Below, piece after piece: positions 10,693 to 23,100 of a stretch of 64,000 nucleotides of DNA; position 1 is the first letter of the stretch; the number at the start of each line of letters is the position of its first letter. Both the position numbers and the translations under genes were made by a program. Under the pieces are notes generated by a model. That model had not been told where the DNA came from. It saw only the letters and a list, made by a program, of their open reading frames with translations, and ran no database searches. The stretch is from Rhinopomastus cyanomelas (taxonomy: Eukaryota; Chordata; Aves; Bucerotiformes; Rhinopomastidae), in assembly GCA_013400115.1 (NCBI GenBank), contig VXBP01002400.1:1-64000 (forward strand), given 5' to 3'.

Positions 10693-13130
10693 ACCACAAG
10701 GACCACGAGAAATTCTTCTACTCTAAAGTGTCCTTAAATGTTCTGTAGCTTCCACTCTAACTGCATGATGAAAGAGGAAGTTAGAAAGGTGGGCAACTGC
10801 GACTTCAACACCAGAACCTATCAAGAAGTGATGAGTTGATCAGTGGGCTGTCTAGATGGTAGCACATAGTTTTCCAAGTAGAATTAGACTTGATGACTGC
10901 AGTACGTATTTACAAGCACAACTTTAAAAAGATTTATATTTGCCTTCAGAATATATTGTAAATATGAAAAATTGGCACTATATATTTAAAATTTTATTTA
11001 ATGGGTTGGGGCTAGAAAAGCCACTTTTTGTAACGGGGAGATGTTATGCAAAAATGGACTTCAGGAAACTGGCAATATTGGGCATTTCTTCTGGGCTCTT
11101 CTGAAAAAGAGATTGGAAAGATTGGTCCCACATTTTAAAAATACTGGGGTTTTTTCTTTGAATAGGAAGTACACATTCTAAAGTCAGGAAAACACTTGCT
11201 TTTGTAGAAGAATAAGACAGTGTAGTACCAGCTGACTTCTTGTTGGATGAGACAGGATTTGTTTTGTCATCTCAAGTGAGAAGTGGGATGACTAAGTTTT
11301 TTTAATATTAAGTTTGTGCATCTGTACCTTAAGGAAAACCCATCTTTAAGACGTTGAACTCACTAAAATCAAATAAGTTGTCTAGAAGAAAAGCTGTTAT
11401 AGTAAGTCAAAAGTCTGGGCTGTGTTTTAGAAGTCTGGCATATCGGTACGTGGCATTTCTTCGCAGAAGGAGGGTTAGGGGAAGAAACCTCATTTAGTTC
11501 CAGCTATTTATACAACCCTCTGCACAGAAATTAGTTTTCCCCTCTTTTTTACAAATGTAGTTTCACTTTGGTTATTCTGAGCTAACTGTGCTGGGCAGAT
11601 GAATGAAAGAGCTTTGCTAGCTGTTGGCTGCAAAGATTGTGTGTTGGCAGGGAGGAAAATGCATCAGCTGTAATAGTTTCACAGTATCTAGATCAAACAC
11701 GATGAAATGGGGACTGATACCCGAAATGTGTGTGCGGGAAGCTGCCGTCTTTCACAAGGAAACTCGCTAATTTTTCTCTGCAAACCGTCCGCAACAAATT
11801 AATTAAACCCATAGTTAAATTGGATAAAATTACAGCAGCCTTTAAAATAAAACAAAGGCTTTGAGGCTGCTGTAGCAGTCCGTGATCTAATCTAAAACTC
11901 AACTGTATGCGTGAATGAGCGCTTAGACCTGTCTTCCCTCTTAAGGCCATCTTTGGTTTGAGACCGGGGTTCAGCTTTGCAGAATGTAAGTTGCAAGTGG
12001 TGCAATTCAAGCTGTCACTCGTTCTGCGTGGCCCTCGCTGCAGCTTCTTCTTTGCATTTTGTCCTTCCCCAGCGTCTGGAATACAGTACTGGGCACTGCA
12101 TGCCATGCTAGAGAAAAGGGAAGTACTCTTGCATTAACACTCGGCACTGCTTCATGGCTGTGGTGATAGTTGACAGCACTCTGCTACATTTAGGCGCTCA
12201 GCAGAGATTTCCTCTTGCAAAATCGTATGTGGGGTGTTGCTTAAAAAGCCAGGCTCGTGCTGCGCGTGGTATGAGCAGCGAATATGCAGACAGTCATGTC
12301 TGTCGGGTTGTGTTCTTCAGGTCTTTATGTGTCTATGGACTACCTCGTCGGTTTTGAGGTCTTTTTTTGCTGCAGTGGTGTTACTGGGGTTTGTATTTTT
12401 AAGATACGTTGCTTGTTTAACCTGCTAGTGGTATGGAAGGTGCTGGAGAGCAGTGGAACAGGAGACTCAAGTCTTAGCAAGATTCTTGGTAAGAATGTAA
12501 GTCTTCGCCTATGTTTCTAAAGCCTGGTATTTGGTGTGTTCTGGTGAACTGTGGATCTGTCGCTGGTGGTGTGGAAAGGGTCTCTTAACCCTTGTTCTTT
12601 ACAGTGTGGGAACTGTCATGGACGTCAATCAAATACTCATCTCATTAGTAGGCTTGATGCATTTGTTGTGCTTCTCAGAGTAGTAGAGCTGTGTTGGTAA
12701 TTGTTTCAGATGCTGAGTAGCAAAAAGCTTGAAGCAAATGTCTTTGGTGTGCGCTTCTCAAAACTGCAGACCCTGGGACCAAAAATGACCCAAAACCTTC
12801 CTGTCACTGGGTTGGAAGTCTTCTGAGTAGTGATGGAAGACATTAAACACAGAACTACTGATGGGGATCAAGCCTTTTTTCAGGGCAAGGTTGTCCCTAC
12901 TGGTCTTCTAGGGGTTGCCAAAAATTAATCAGGTTTTCAGCCGTGACTTGAAACCTTATTTATTTGGAACTTTTCCAAACTGTTAGGAGTGAAGCTTGTG
13001 ACTATAACGCGAGTGTTTCTTTGGGACTGAGCCTGTTTCAGAGTGGCTGGTTTATAACTGGTTAAACTTGGGTTATGCCCTACGCTCCCCTGAGGAACTG
13101 ATCTGTAGAAATAAATAGTTGGTTATAAGC
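10693..13130 (+). other. HOOK1: HOOK1 3' untranslated region
   Basis: This stretch runs without transposons from the stop codon to the first strong polyadenylation signal, and is AT-rich for its first kilobase. No conserved open frame is seen; the open frames on either strand have no recognisable family. The boundary is inferred from the AATAAA at 13110, and an earlier or later end is possible. Confidence 0.65.
13110..13115 (+). promoter_or_regulatory. HOOK1: Polyadenylation signal AATAAA of HOOK1
   Basis: An AATAAA hexamer is followed within 20-30 bp by a GT-rich run (ATGGTGTTGTGTTC, about 13132-13145), which is the usual downstream element. This makes it the best candidate 3' end of HOOK1. 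It is a sequence motif only, without transcript evidence. Confidence 0.6.
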
Positions 13131-16100
13131 CATGGTGTTGTGTTCACTTCAGCTCATCTAGCTGTGCATAACGGATCTCTAGAAATCAGCATCGTTTTAA
13201 CGTTAACTTCATTCATGTCAAACAAACAACAACAAGAAGCGGATGGTAGCGTTGCTGTGTTGCAGCTTGGCTGTACCAGCGCACAGCAGTAGCAGAACAC
13301 TGTCAGTACAACGTTCTTTGATGCGACAGGCGCCGCTGAGGCAGGACAAAGAAAGAGGTCACTTGTCTCTGCTGCAGAATGAATTCATGTCATGCCCAGC
13401 CAGCACAGCGGAACCGAGTTGAATTGTGAGGTGAAACCATTGAACATCGCTGAATTCAGTCAGCATTATTGGTAACTTTAGCCAGTTTCCAGTAAAACGG
13501 GTACTATTGATCCAAAGAAACCAAACCAATGCTCAGATTGACATAGCGTTTGTGTAATATTTTTTATATAAAATCTAAGTGTAGCCACTATGGAGGAGAA
13601 GTATTTCATAGCAATAATACAAATCAGGACTAGTAGGTTCTTTTACTCAAGGCGCATCAGGCATCAGTTTTGAGAAGATCCTTTTGTGACAACTGTATTT
13701 AGAGTGGATTGAGAAACGGTCACTGAACAGAAACTTTCACCTAACTGATTTTTTTGTTGTTCATTTAAAAGTATCTGTGTGTGGGTAGTCTGTTTGCTAC
13801 AATAGGCATTTACCTGGAAATAAGTGAGATAAGCAATACTGATGTTTTATTTCGGTAGCCGTATGTAGTTTAGGAATTAGAGCCTGAAAGCAGTCAGTAA
13901 TGTCTGGTAAAGTAATTTTCTTGACTTCTTCCACTTCTTTTTTTTCCCCTTCCCCTCCACGAGTCAAACTAGAGTGAAGATTTTTCAGTGTATCCATGTC
14001 TACATCTTGTGTCTCCAACAAAAGTAAACACCGTGTTGCATAGATCTTGAAAAAATTGCACTAATTTTAAATGTTTGGTTTTCGCTTTCTTTGGAAAGAA
14101 TTCTTTTATATTCACATAAAGATTTTTAAAACTAATTCTTCAGTGTCTTTATTCAGAGTGACTGTATTTAGCGGTCCCTGGCTGATGAAGCAGCCATAGG
14201 CCTGCGTTTCAGTAGAACTGCGCCATCTAAAATGTCACTTTGCAGGATGTGTAGCAGAGTTGTGCTGCCTTACCTTCCTCTCTTCACTCCTGCTCACAGT
14301 TCTGCTCCCACCGACCATGGGTTATCTGCTGACAGTCACCTGAGAGCTGGAGCAGGTGCCTGTGTGAAAAGACAAACCCACCACAGATGAGTTGTCAAGT
14401 GACTTCAGGAGTTGCTTATTGCTACTGAGACTAATTAGGTTCTCTGCCTACTCTCCTCAGCCCCACCTAAGAGGACACAGAGGACTGGTAGACACTTCTA
14501 AACCACTGTGCATGTTATTATTGGGAACAAATCTGCCTGCCCTCTTCAGTCTGCTTTGCGGGTTGGTTGTGTGCTCACATCTCAGTGTTGCTGACAGCTT
14601 TGTTGTTCCCTGGGTGCTAACACCAACACAGAAGTCAGGCTGAGAGTGAACAACAGCCAGCCGGCCCTCCACAGTGTAGATCAGCAGGGAGAAGGTGTTT
14701 CCTTCAGCGCCTTGTTCCAGACCTATTTTTATCATGGGTTTTCTCTTTCTCTGAGCCACCATCCCCAGCCCGAGAATGATGTTGTAAGTAACGATTTTTG
14801 TCCCTTGAGCTGCTACCCCTCTGGGGGTGGAGCTGCCTGGTGCCTTCACAAAGAGGGGTTTTTGCACTGGCCCAAGTGTCCCACCGACTGGCGGGGGCAG
14901 GATACGAGAGAACCATTTTTCCTGGGGCTGGACATAAAAGCATCTTCAGCCACAGAAAAACAAAACCTGCAGGTGTGTGGTGGAGGAGAAGGGAAGAGCC
15001 TGCTGGCTGTGCAGGAAGCCTGAGCTGAGCTGGATAATGCTTTCACCCATGTGGGAGCTGTCACGGGACATGCAGCCACAGCCAGAAGGGGTGAGGGAGG
15101 GCTGTGCAGGAGGCTGTTTGCAGAGAGCCTGGGCACAGAGACTGTGTCTGTGACCCAGTTTGCTTACGGCTCTTCTGGTAGCTCCTTCAGTGCCAAGGCC
15201 TGCAGCAATGGGTTTGTGTTCAGGCGAGAGCTGTCCCTGGGGGAGAAGTGCAAGAGTGTAACTGCAGAGAAAGGGAGAGATTGTTTTTGTGGAGCAGGGC
15301 GAAGTGTCCAAGATGTTCCTGCACAAAAACATCCTGTACTCTGCTTGGATTAGAACTAACCCAGCACAGAGCCAGGGACAAGGAGGGGGAGGAAGCTTTT
15401 GGATACAGCAGCAGCCTGGGGAAGGAAACTGGACTCGGAGCCAAGGAGGGAGGGAAAATGTCAGATGACACTAGCAAACTGAAAGTGCTTTGGGAATGAT
15501 TTTGCACAGGGCAGAACCTTGTTGCGACTGCCTTCTCCAGTTTCCAGCTGATTGCAGGGACACAACCCACTTCCAACCTTCCCCTCCTGCTTCTCTCACA
15601 GAAGGAAAAGAAATAATGAAAGATCTGGAAAGTCTAGTGCACTTCCTTGTTCCTGCTGCAAAGGGAGGATGTGGGGGTCCCTTGTCAGGAGCAGGTTCAT
15701 GGGCATCTGGCGTGAGGACAGCAGGGTTGAAGAGTTGGGGTTGGGGATGTCCCAACTCAGTTTTAGTGAGAACCTGGCCAATTCTGCATTGGATAAATAG
15801 GTTGGTTTGATTCTCACCACATGTTCTCACATCTCCACTTTATGGGTCTGTGCAAGAGGAGCCTCAAGTGCCAGAAGCAGCATCTCATTCCAACCTCTTC
15901 TTCCCACCTTCATCTGCCTGGTGCAGCAAACCAGAGGAATAGCAGTTGCCTTACCAGGAGCCATGGCCCTGTGATGAGTATGCTTAGCCCCACTGTGCAC
16001 CCGTGAAGCCACAGGGTGTTTCAGCCCTTTTTCAGGCCGTTCTGCAGCCCAGCCTTCAGTGCTTCCTCCCCTCTGTGTTTGGAGAAGGAGAAAATGCCCA

Positions 16101-16508
16101 GTCCTGCTCTCGGAAGCTGCTGGAGGCCTTGTTGAGGTCCTGTGGTGCTACCGGAACAGTGCATTTACTGGTGTTGAACCAACAGCTGTCAAGTCTTGCA
16201 ACTGTTTCACTTGGCATGTGATGGTTTCATTTCCTAAGGGACCCTTTCAGACTTGTTGTATGGGTGTTGTACAGGGAGAGCTGCAGCCCATGTTCCCAGG
16301 GCGTGGACTGCCTTTAGTGACAAGCCCTCTGCTAAAGGACAGCAATGCCACAGTACCGTGTGTCACTGCCCCTGCTGGGGTGGCTCACAGCCCCCTGCTG
16401 CCCCCCCCCCGAGACTAACATGGCTGAGGGCTACAGCTGGTGCTGGAACTGGCCTGGGTCCACATTTGCCTTGCAAAACCCTTCATGACTGAAGTGCTTC
16501 AGTGAGGA
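13131..16508. other. Convergent intergenic region HOOK1-CYP2J40, no gene recognised
   Basis: This lies between the 3' ends of two convergent genes. It contains short chance open frames, a C-run near 16400 and no CR1 or LTR that I can recognise. AT-rich patches occur near 13.5-14.1 kb, and the DNA is GC-richer from about 14.6 to 16.4 kb. Confidence 0.6.
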
Positions 16509-16514
16509 TTTATT
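16509..16514 (-). promoter_or_regulatory. Candidate polyadenylation signal of CYP2J40
   Basis: TTTATT on the + strand reads AATAAA on the minus strand, 425 bp past the CYP2J40 stop codon at 16939. The position suits a short P450 3' UTR. This is inferred from the motif alone. Confidence 0.5.
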
Positions 16515-16938
16515 AATGCACAAGAAAGACACTGCAGAGTGACTTTTTCCAACAGATTATGTGTCAAGGATAACAAAATCAGAAGCTGTGATAATTCATA
16601 CCTGTATTAATGTCACAGAGCAAGGGCAAGCACTGCTTTCTCTGTTGCTGAGCCACAGCCTGTTGATTCTGTTGCCACTGTTAAGCACAGCTAGCCACCG
16701 TATGGTAAGGGAAGGCCCAAGCCCCTCGTTCACTTATGGTGCCGTATGGCAAGCCTAGAAGCGTCTGGCAGCTGCCGGGTCCATCACCTTTCCCACGTGA
16801 CACAGAGTGCAAGGTCCACTTACAAAAGACATGATTCTGCAATTGCTTTAAAAGAAACAAACCGCCTGCCCAGCCTCTCCCTGCAGCTGGGTGGTGTGAG
16901 AGCACATTCTTCCCTGTGGGATGGTGGCCAAGGCTTCC

Positions 16939-17114
16939 CTACCGCAGCTCAGCACAGATCTTGTAGGGCTCTGGGGCCAGTGTGATGCCCAGCCGGTGCT
17001 TGAGAGTGAGCGTGATGCCCGGTGGAGCCCGCAAGGTAAATTTCTGGAGCAGAGCAGTGAAGAAGAGGAAGAGCTCGGCGCGGGCCAGCAACTCGCCCAG
17101 GCAGGCACGTTTCC
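16939..17114 (-). CDS. CYP2J40: CYP2J40 exon 9 with stop
   Basis: 176 bp, encoding the haem loop ([19 protein letters not shown]) to PYKICAELR and TAG. The acceptor is CTCTCTGCAG. Confidence 0.9.
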
Positions 17115-20100
17115 CTGCAGAGAGACACCATGGACAGCCTCAGCCTCTGATGAACTGCCTTCACTGCTGAAAAAGCCTCTGCCTTCCCTTAGGACTGGAC
17201 CATGTCCAGCTGTTTTTCAGCCTGGACTGAGCTCCTGAGTATCAGGACTTTGTGAGGACACCACACGCAGACGTGTTGTGTCCTCCCTGCTTGGCTAAGC
17301 CATGCTGCCACACACCGTCTGGATGTGTTCCTGCTCAGAGGCTGGGGGTTGGTTTTGAGCTTCCAGAGAAGGTCTGTGATGGTGGGAGCTAAAAGCAATG
17401 CCCTGGGAAGCTGTTGGCTGAGGTACTCTGTGGTGGCAACAGTGAAGCCTCTGTTGAACTCTGCCATGTGGGAACAGGAGCACAGAGCCAAGCTCTAGCC
17501 TTGGTGAAGTCTCTGGCATTTTTACGGTCTTACTCATCCTCAACTCTTTTCTGACCACATGAAGAGATGATAAAGGGCTCAGACTGTGGTTGCAGTGCTT
17601 TGGTCTGGCCCTGTGAGTGCTGCTTGAGTGGCACCTCCCAGGGTTTAGCCAACCTCTATGATGTCTCCACTGTGCAGTGGGAAGCCCCATCCCAGTGCCT
17701 CAGCACAAAAGCACCAAAATCCAGCAAATCTTACCCAGAGAAAATGGCATGAAAGCCTCCCTTTTTTGGAACTTCCCATCCTTCAGGAAATGCTCGGGGT
17801 TAAAAGTGTTGGGGGTTTCCCACTCATTCTTGTCGAACATCACTGAGCTTAAATTTGCTAGCATGATGGTGCCCTAAGAGGAGAAAAACACTTTTATTGG
17901 ACTTTTATTGTCACTGGCAGCAGAAGGGGCAGTTTTTGGGTCTCCTCTCCATAAGGAACATCCATAGTCACATTCTGCCACCATTATTTGTCCCACATGC
18001 TCCCCACACCACCCTGGCATGGCCAGTTTCTCCTGCTTCTTGTCTCTCTGGAGGTGCAGTGTTTGTATAGCCACTGTTTTCCCTCCTCAGCATCGTAGAA
18101 CTGTAGGGATTGGAACTTGTCTCTAGAGATCATCTAGTCCAAGCCCCCTGCCAGAGCAAGATCCCAAAGGGCAGGTTACACAGTGCTCCATCCATCTGGG
18201 TTTTGAATGTCTGCAGAGCAGGAGACTCCACAATCTCTCTGGGCAGCTTGGGCCAGGGCTCTGTCACTCTCACAGTAAAGAAGTTTCTCTTCATGTTGAG
18301 CTGGAACTTCCTGTGCTCTAGCTTAGCCCCATTATTCCTTGTCCTATTACTGGGCACCACAGAAAAGAGATTGGTCTCTTCCTCTTGACACCCATCCCTC
18401 AGATATTTACAGACATTAATGAGATCCCTCTCAGTCTTCTTTTCTCAAAACTAAACAGCCCCAGTTCCCTCACCCTTTCTTCACAGGGGAGACGCTCAAG
18501 TCCCTTCATCACCCTTGTAGCTCTCCATGGGACTCTCTCCAATAGATCTCTGTCTCTCTTGAATTGGGGAACCCAGAACTGGACACAGTACTCCAGGTGT
18601 GGTCTCTCTGGGGCAGAGTAGAGGCATATTTTCTTTACCTGCTGTAATCTTGGGTCAAAATTCCTGTGAGAGCTGTGTGAGATGGACTCTGTGCCTCAAC
18701 AGCGTGTGAGGGGAGCGGGGTGTGTTGCCCACGGTGCTCTGCACTGTTCAGTGTGCTGAAGGACGCTGTTTGCACGGCAAAACCCATGCGTTCACTGGGA
18801 GTGAGGCGCCTTGGCCTGGGGAATGGAAAGTGTCTCCCTGAAATCTCAGCACGCAGGGGTGGGGTTACCTTTGGAATGAAGAAGCCATCCACGGTTGTGT
18901 CTTTCACTGCCATTCTTGGCACATTGAAAGGGATGATGTTGCCAATCCTCTGCACTTCATGGATGACGGCGTTGGTGTATGGCATGTTGTTCCTGTCCTC
19001 CAGGTTCGGCAGCCGTGCCTGCCCGATGATGGCATCGATCTCAGCTTGCACACGGGCTGGGGGGAAAGAGCACGGATCAGCCAAGATCTGCTCCGCCCAA
19101 CCCGAAAGCTCTCCTTTGAACTCTGCCTAGAGAAGAGGCGGCTCCCACGACAGTTGTAGCTGCTCCATCCCTGGAAGCACCCAAGGCCAGGTTGGATGGG
19201 GCTCTGGGCAACTTGGTCTGGTGAGAGGTGTCCCTGCCCATGGCAGGGGGTTGGGACTGGATGATCTTTAAGGTCCCTTCCAACCCAGACCATTCTATGA
19301 TTCTGTGCTAATGGCAAGTGAGGGTTGTCCAAGGACCAACCAGGAATATCTGCCATTGCATCTCTTCTGTGCCATCACAAGGGGAGCCCCAATTTTTCTC
19401 TCAGAAATGGAACCTCTCATGAAGCTTTGAGGGCTACTAGCAAGGAAAAGCTGACCTTTTGCTAACTGTACCTTGAATTTCTGGATAGATAGCCATATAC
19501 AGCAGAGCCCAGCGTATGGTGGTGGAGGTGGTCTCAGTCCCAGCGAACAGCAGGTCAACAGCACACGCCACGAGGTTCTCCTCCTGGAGGATACCATCAC
19601 TGTCGTCCTTCACATAAAGCTGTGTTAGTACCACATGAGCAGCAAGGGCTGCCTTGACACTATAGACTTACTCCAAGTCAACCAGGTTGTGGTAGAAGCC
19701 ATTCATGCCCCGCACCATCTTAGTGACAGGCACCCTGAACCTGGTGCCCACCATAAGCTCTTACATTGCCAAACAGGCAACTCAGGAGGACAATTTGAAT
19801 TTGTTTCTCCTTCCTCCTACTTTCTAAGCCTCAGTGCAGAGGGTTTGTTCCACGCTGCTGACCTTGTTTATCTCCTGCAGGTAGCTGTCGATGAAGTCCT
19901 TGCTCTCCGAGGGGTTCCAGTCCTCCTTGTGTTTGTCAATCTTCTCTCTCACAAACTTTTTCAGCAACTTCCAGTTTTTAAAAATGGTATGATGGGATCC
20001 AGGCAAGAACTTCATTATGGTTGGGAAAGAGTTGTACAGCTTCGGACATGAAGGGAGAAAGGCAAATTGAATAAAGGGCTGAGAAAACCCTCTTATCAGA

Positions 20101-23100
20101 CCTTGAGGAGCCCTTGAGTTGGTGGAAATAGAATAGCTGAGGCTCCAGAAGAGCTCTACAAGGGATGGATGTTCCATTGCCAAGTGCCTCGTGCATTACC
20201 TGGCGTCAGAGCAGGGTAGGAGTGAGTGGGTGAGAAAGGTGGTGCTAGGTGGGGAGAGAGCAATATGTGCTTGACGATAAGAAATGGGTTGCCCAGAGAG
20301 GTGGTAAAGCCTCATCCCTGGATCCATCCCAGGTCAGGTTGGACAGGTGTGATGGTTTGAAAATCCAAAATTTTCAGACGTACAGAGTTGTGCTTTCATG
20401 AGGAAAAAATGTGCATTTTGCTTTAAGAGAATGCTCCCAGTGACCTGTCCTGGGAGACGTGGACTCTTCTAGTATCAATTAAAAGAGGGTTGATGACCCA
20501 GCCCTGCCCTTTAGTCTTCTGGGGGCTTTGCCCCAGCACACCAGCACGTGGGCATGCTTTCCCCAGGTCTCTAATGTAAAAAAAAACCCAAGTACCAATA
20601 CGGCAGCGATCTCCCACTGTATTTTTCTCAGAATATGTGCTGGCATTTGTGATGGAGTTTCTGGTTTGTGTGCACTGACTTGCTTAGCTTTTTTTCTTTC
20701 TTCTTTCTGTATGCAGTCACAGAGTTAATAAACCCTTTTTCATTTTCCCTAAGCTACAGAATCATAGAATCAATAGGGATTGGAAGGGACCTCGAAAGGT
20801 CATCTAGTCCAATCCGCCTGCCACAGCAGGATCAACTAGACTGAGTCACACAGGAACACATCCGGGCAGGTTTTAAATGTCTTCAGTGAAGGAGACTCCA
20901 CAACACCCCGGGCAGCCTGTTCCAGTTCTCCGTCACCCTCACTGTGAAGAAGTTCCTTCTCAGGTTGATGTGGAACCTCCTATGTTCCAGCTTTCACCCA
21001 TTGCCCCTTGTCCTATCACTGCATGACACTGAGCAGAGCCTGGCTCCATCCTCCTGACACCCACCCTTCAAATGTTTATAGACATTAATGAGGTCACCCC
21101 TCAGTCTCCTCTTCTCCAAGCTAGAGACCCAGCTCCCTCAGCCTCTCCTCATAAGGGAGGTGCTCCACCTCCTTCATCATCCTCATTGCCCTACACTGAA
21201 CTCCCTCCAGCATCTCCACATCCCAGATATGGTCTCACCAGGGCAGAGTAGAGGGGAAGAAGAACCTCTCTTGATCTGCTAACCACCCCCATTCTGATCC
21301 ACCCCAGGATGCTGTTGGCCCTCTTGGCCACAAGAGCACATTGCTGGCTCATGGTCATCCTGCTGTCCACCAGGACCCCCAGGTCCCTTTCTCCCTCACT
21401 GCTCTCCTACAGGTCAGTCCCCAGCCTACACTGGTGCCTGGGGTTGTTCTTGCCCAGATGCAAGACTCTACACTTACCCTTGTTATACTCCAATAAATTT
21501 CTCTCTGCCCAGCTCTCCAGCCTGTCCAGGTCTTGCTTTCTTGTGTTTCAAGAAAGTGGCCTTTGAATGTTGACCAGCTACCCTGAGCTCCTTCACCTGC
21601 CAGTACCCTGTCCCATGGGATTTCCCCTAGCAGTTGCTTGAAAAGGCCAAAGTTGGCCCTCCTGAAGTCCAGGGTTGTGATTCTGCTAGGTGTTCTGTTG
21701 TTTGGCAAATTCTATCAGAGATCTCGCCGAGACCTAACTGCTTTTTCCTTTTCCTTTTGTTTTTTTAATTGTAGTNGCCAGTACCCTGTCCCATGGGATT
21801 TCCCCTAGCAGTTGCTTGAAAAGGCCAAAGTTGGCCCTCCTGAAGTCCAGGGTTGTGATTCTGCTAGGTGTTCTGTTGTTTGGCAAATTCTATCAGAGAT
21901 CTCGCCGAGACCTAACTGCTTTTTCCTTTTCCTTTTGTTTTTTTAATTGTAGTCTTGAACCCACCACAAAATGGTGCCCAAAAACCTGAGATAAAGCAGT
22001 TTCTTTGTTTTAACCTGCTCCAACAGGGCTCTGAGCAGCCTGGTCTAGCTGGAGCTGCAGCTGTGTGCTGTGCAAAGGAACAGAGAGACAAGTTTGGTGA
22101 TGTGAGTTTTGAGCCTGACTGCAGAGAAGAAACTATGGCCCTGTACAACTCCACACTGTCCTTGTTGGTATCAGAGGACAGTACCTGGCTTGTGACGTCC
22201 CCGTGGAGCTTAAGTGTGTCGTTCAGCAGCTTCAGCATTGTTTGGAACTCCACGTTGTCATAGTCAAACCGATTGCCAAACAAGATGGAGCAGATGACAT
22301 TTGCAACAGCATTAGTGACTCTCAGGTGAGGGTTGAAAGGACTTCCTGGAGCAAGAGAAGGGAGCAATCAGTTCTCTTCTAGGCTTCACAGAAAAGAAGA
22401 AAATACAGCCACTAGAAATAAAATATTCAACAAACAGGAGTGAAATGGGTGGCCCCAGGTAGTATCTCTCCTGTGTCACTACTCTCCTGGGACACTGCCT
22501 TCCCCAGGCTTAGCTGAGTAGCCCCAGTGGTACCAGTTTAATCAGATCATGGAGATGTTTGGGTTTTTTGGAAAGCAAGGTCTGCAGAAGAGCAGGGTGG
22601 TCATTTGAACTCATTGGAACCACTGGTGTTTACTCACGCTCAGGATTTTCCATCAGTCACCAAGAGAGCGGTGGGCTCTGAGAAACCCTCTGGGTTCCAC
22701 CAGTCAGTTTGAAGGCAAAACCTTTGTAAAAGGGACCTAGGATGTTGGCAGGAGGCTCCCATCGCATGCAAAGAGAGGTATTTTTCAGCATGCAGTGAAC
22801 TGTGGGTCAAGTTATTCTGATGGGTCATCCCAGCTCCTGCCTTCAGCAGAGCTTGAGGGCCGCAGTACTCACCCTGTTCCTCCCTGATCACATCCACAAG
22901 GCACTGGCATTCCTCCTGGATGCGCTCCTCCACACCCTTCTTCCCCAGGCCAAAGTTCCGGAGGGTAGTCAGTGTGAACCTCCTCTGTCTCTTCCACAAG
23001 AGCCCGGTAGAGGCAACCACGCCTGTAAGAAATCATCAGGAATGAAGGCAGATCCCTCCACCAAGGAGAAAAGGCTCCAGAGCTCTGTATTATCTACAGC

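Larger units (their letters stand above)
20348..22022 (+). mobile_element. LTR element copy 2 (TSD ACAGG), split by a CR1
   Basis: The unit starts TGTGATGGTTTG and ends CTGCTCCA. It is bracketed by ACAGG at 20343-20347 and 22023-22027, within a CR1 whose sequence is continuous across the insertion. It has an AATAAA at about 20728 and, 54 bp before its end, TGGTGCCCAAAAAC, which resembles a primer-binding site. A minus-strand CR1 (20757-21687) is nested inside, and a 177-bp assembly duplication inflates its right part. It has no open frame of its own. Confidence 0.8.

Noticed and set aside
11693..12106. 137-residue minus-strand open frame within the HOOK1 3' UTR
   Set aside because: No recognisable family, no splice context and composition like the surrounding UTR. 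It is a chance frame.
14457..15830. Several overlapping open frames of 100-136 residues on both strands between HOOK1 and CYP2J40
   Set aside because: They are GC-driven chance frames without domain similarity or consistent splice signals.
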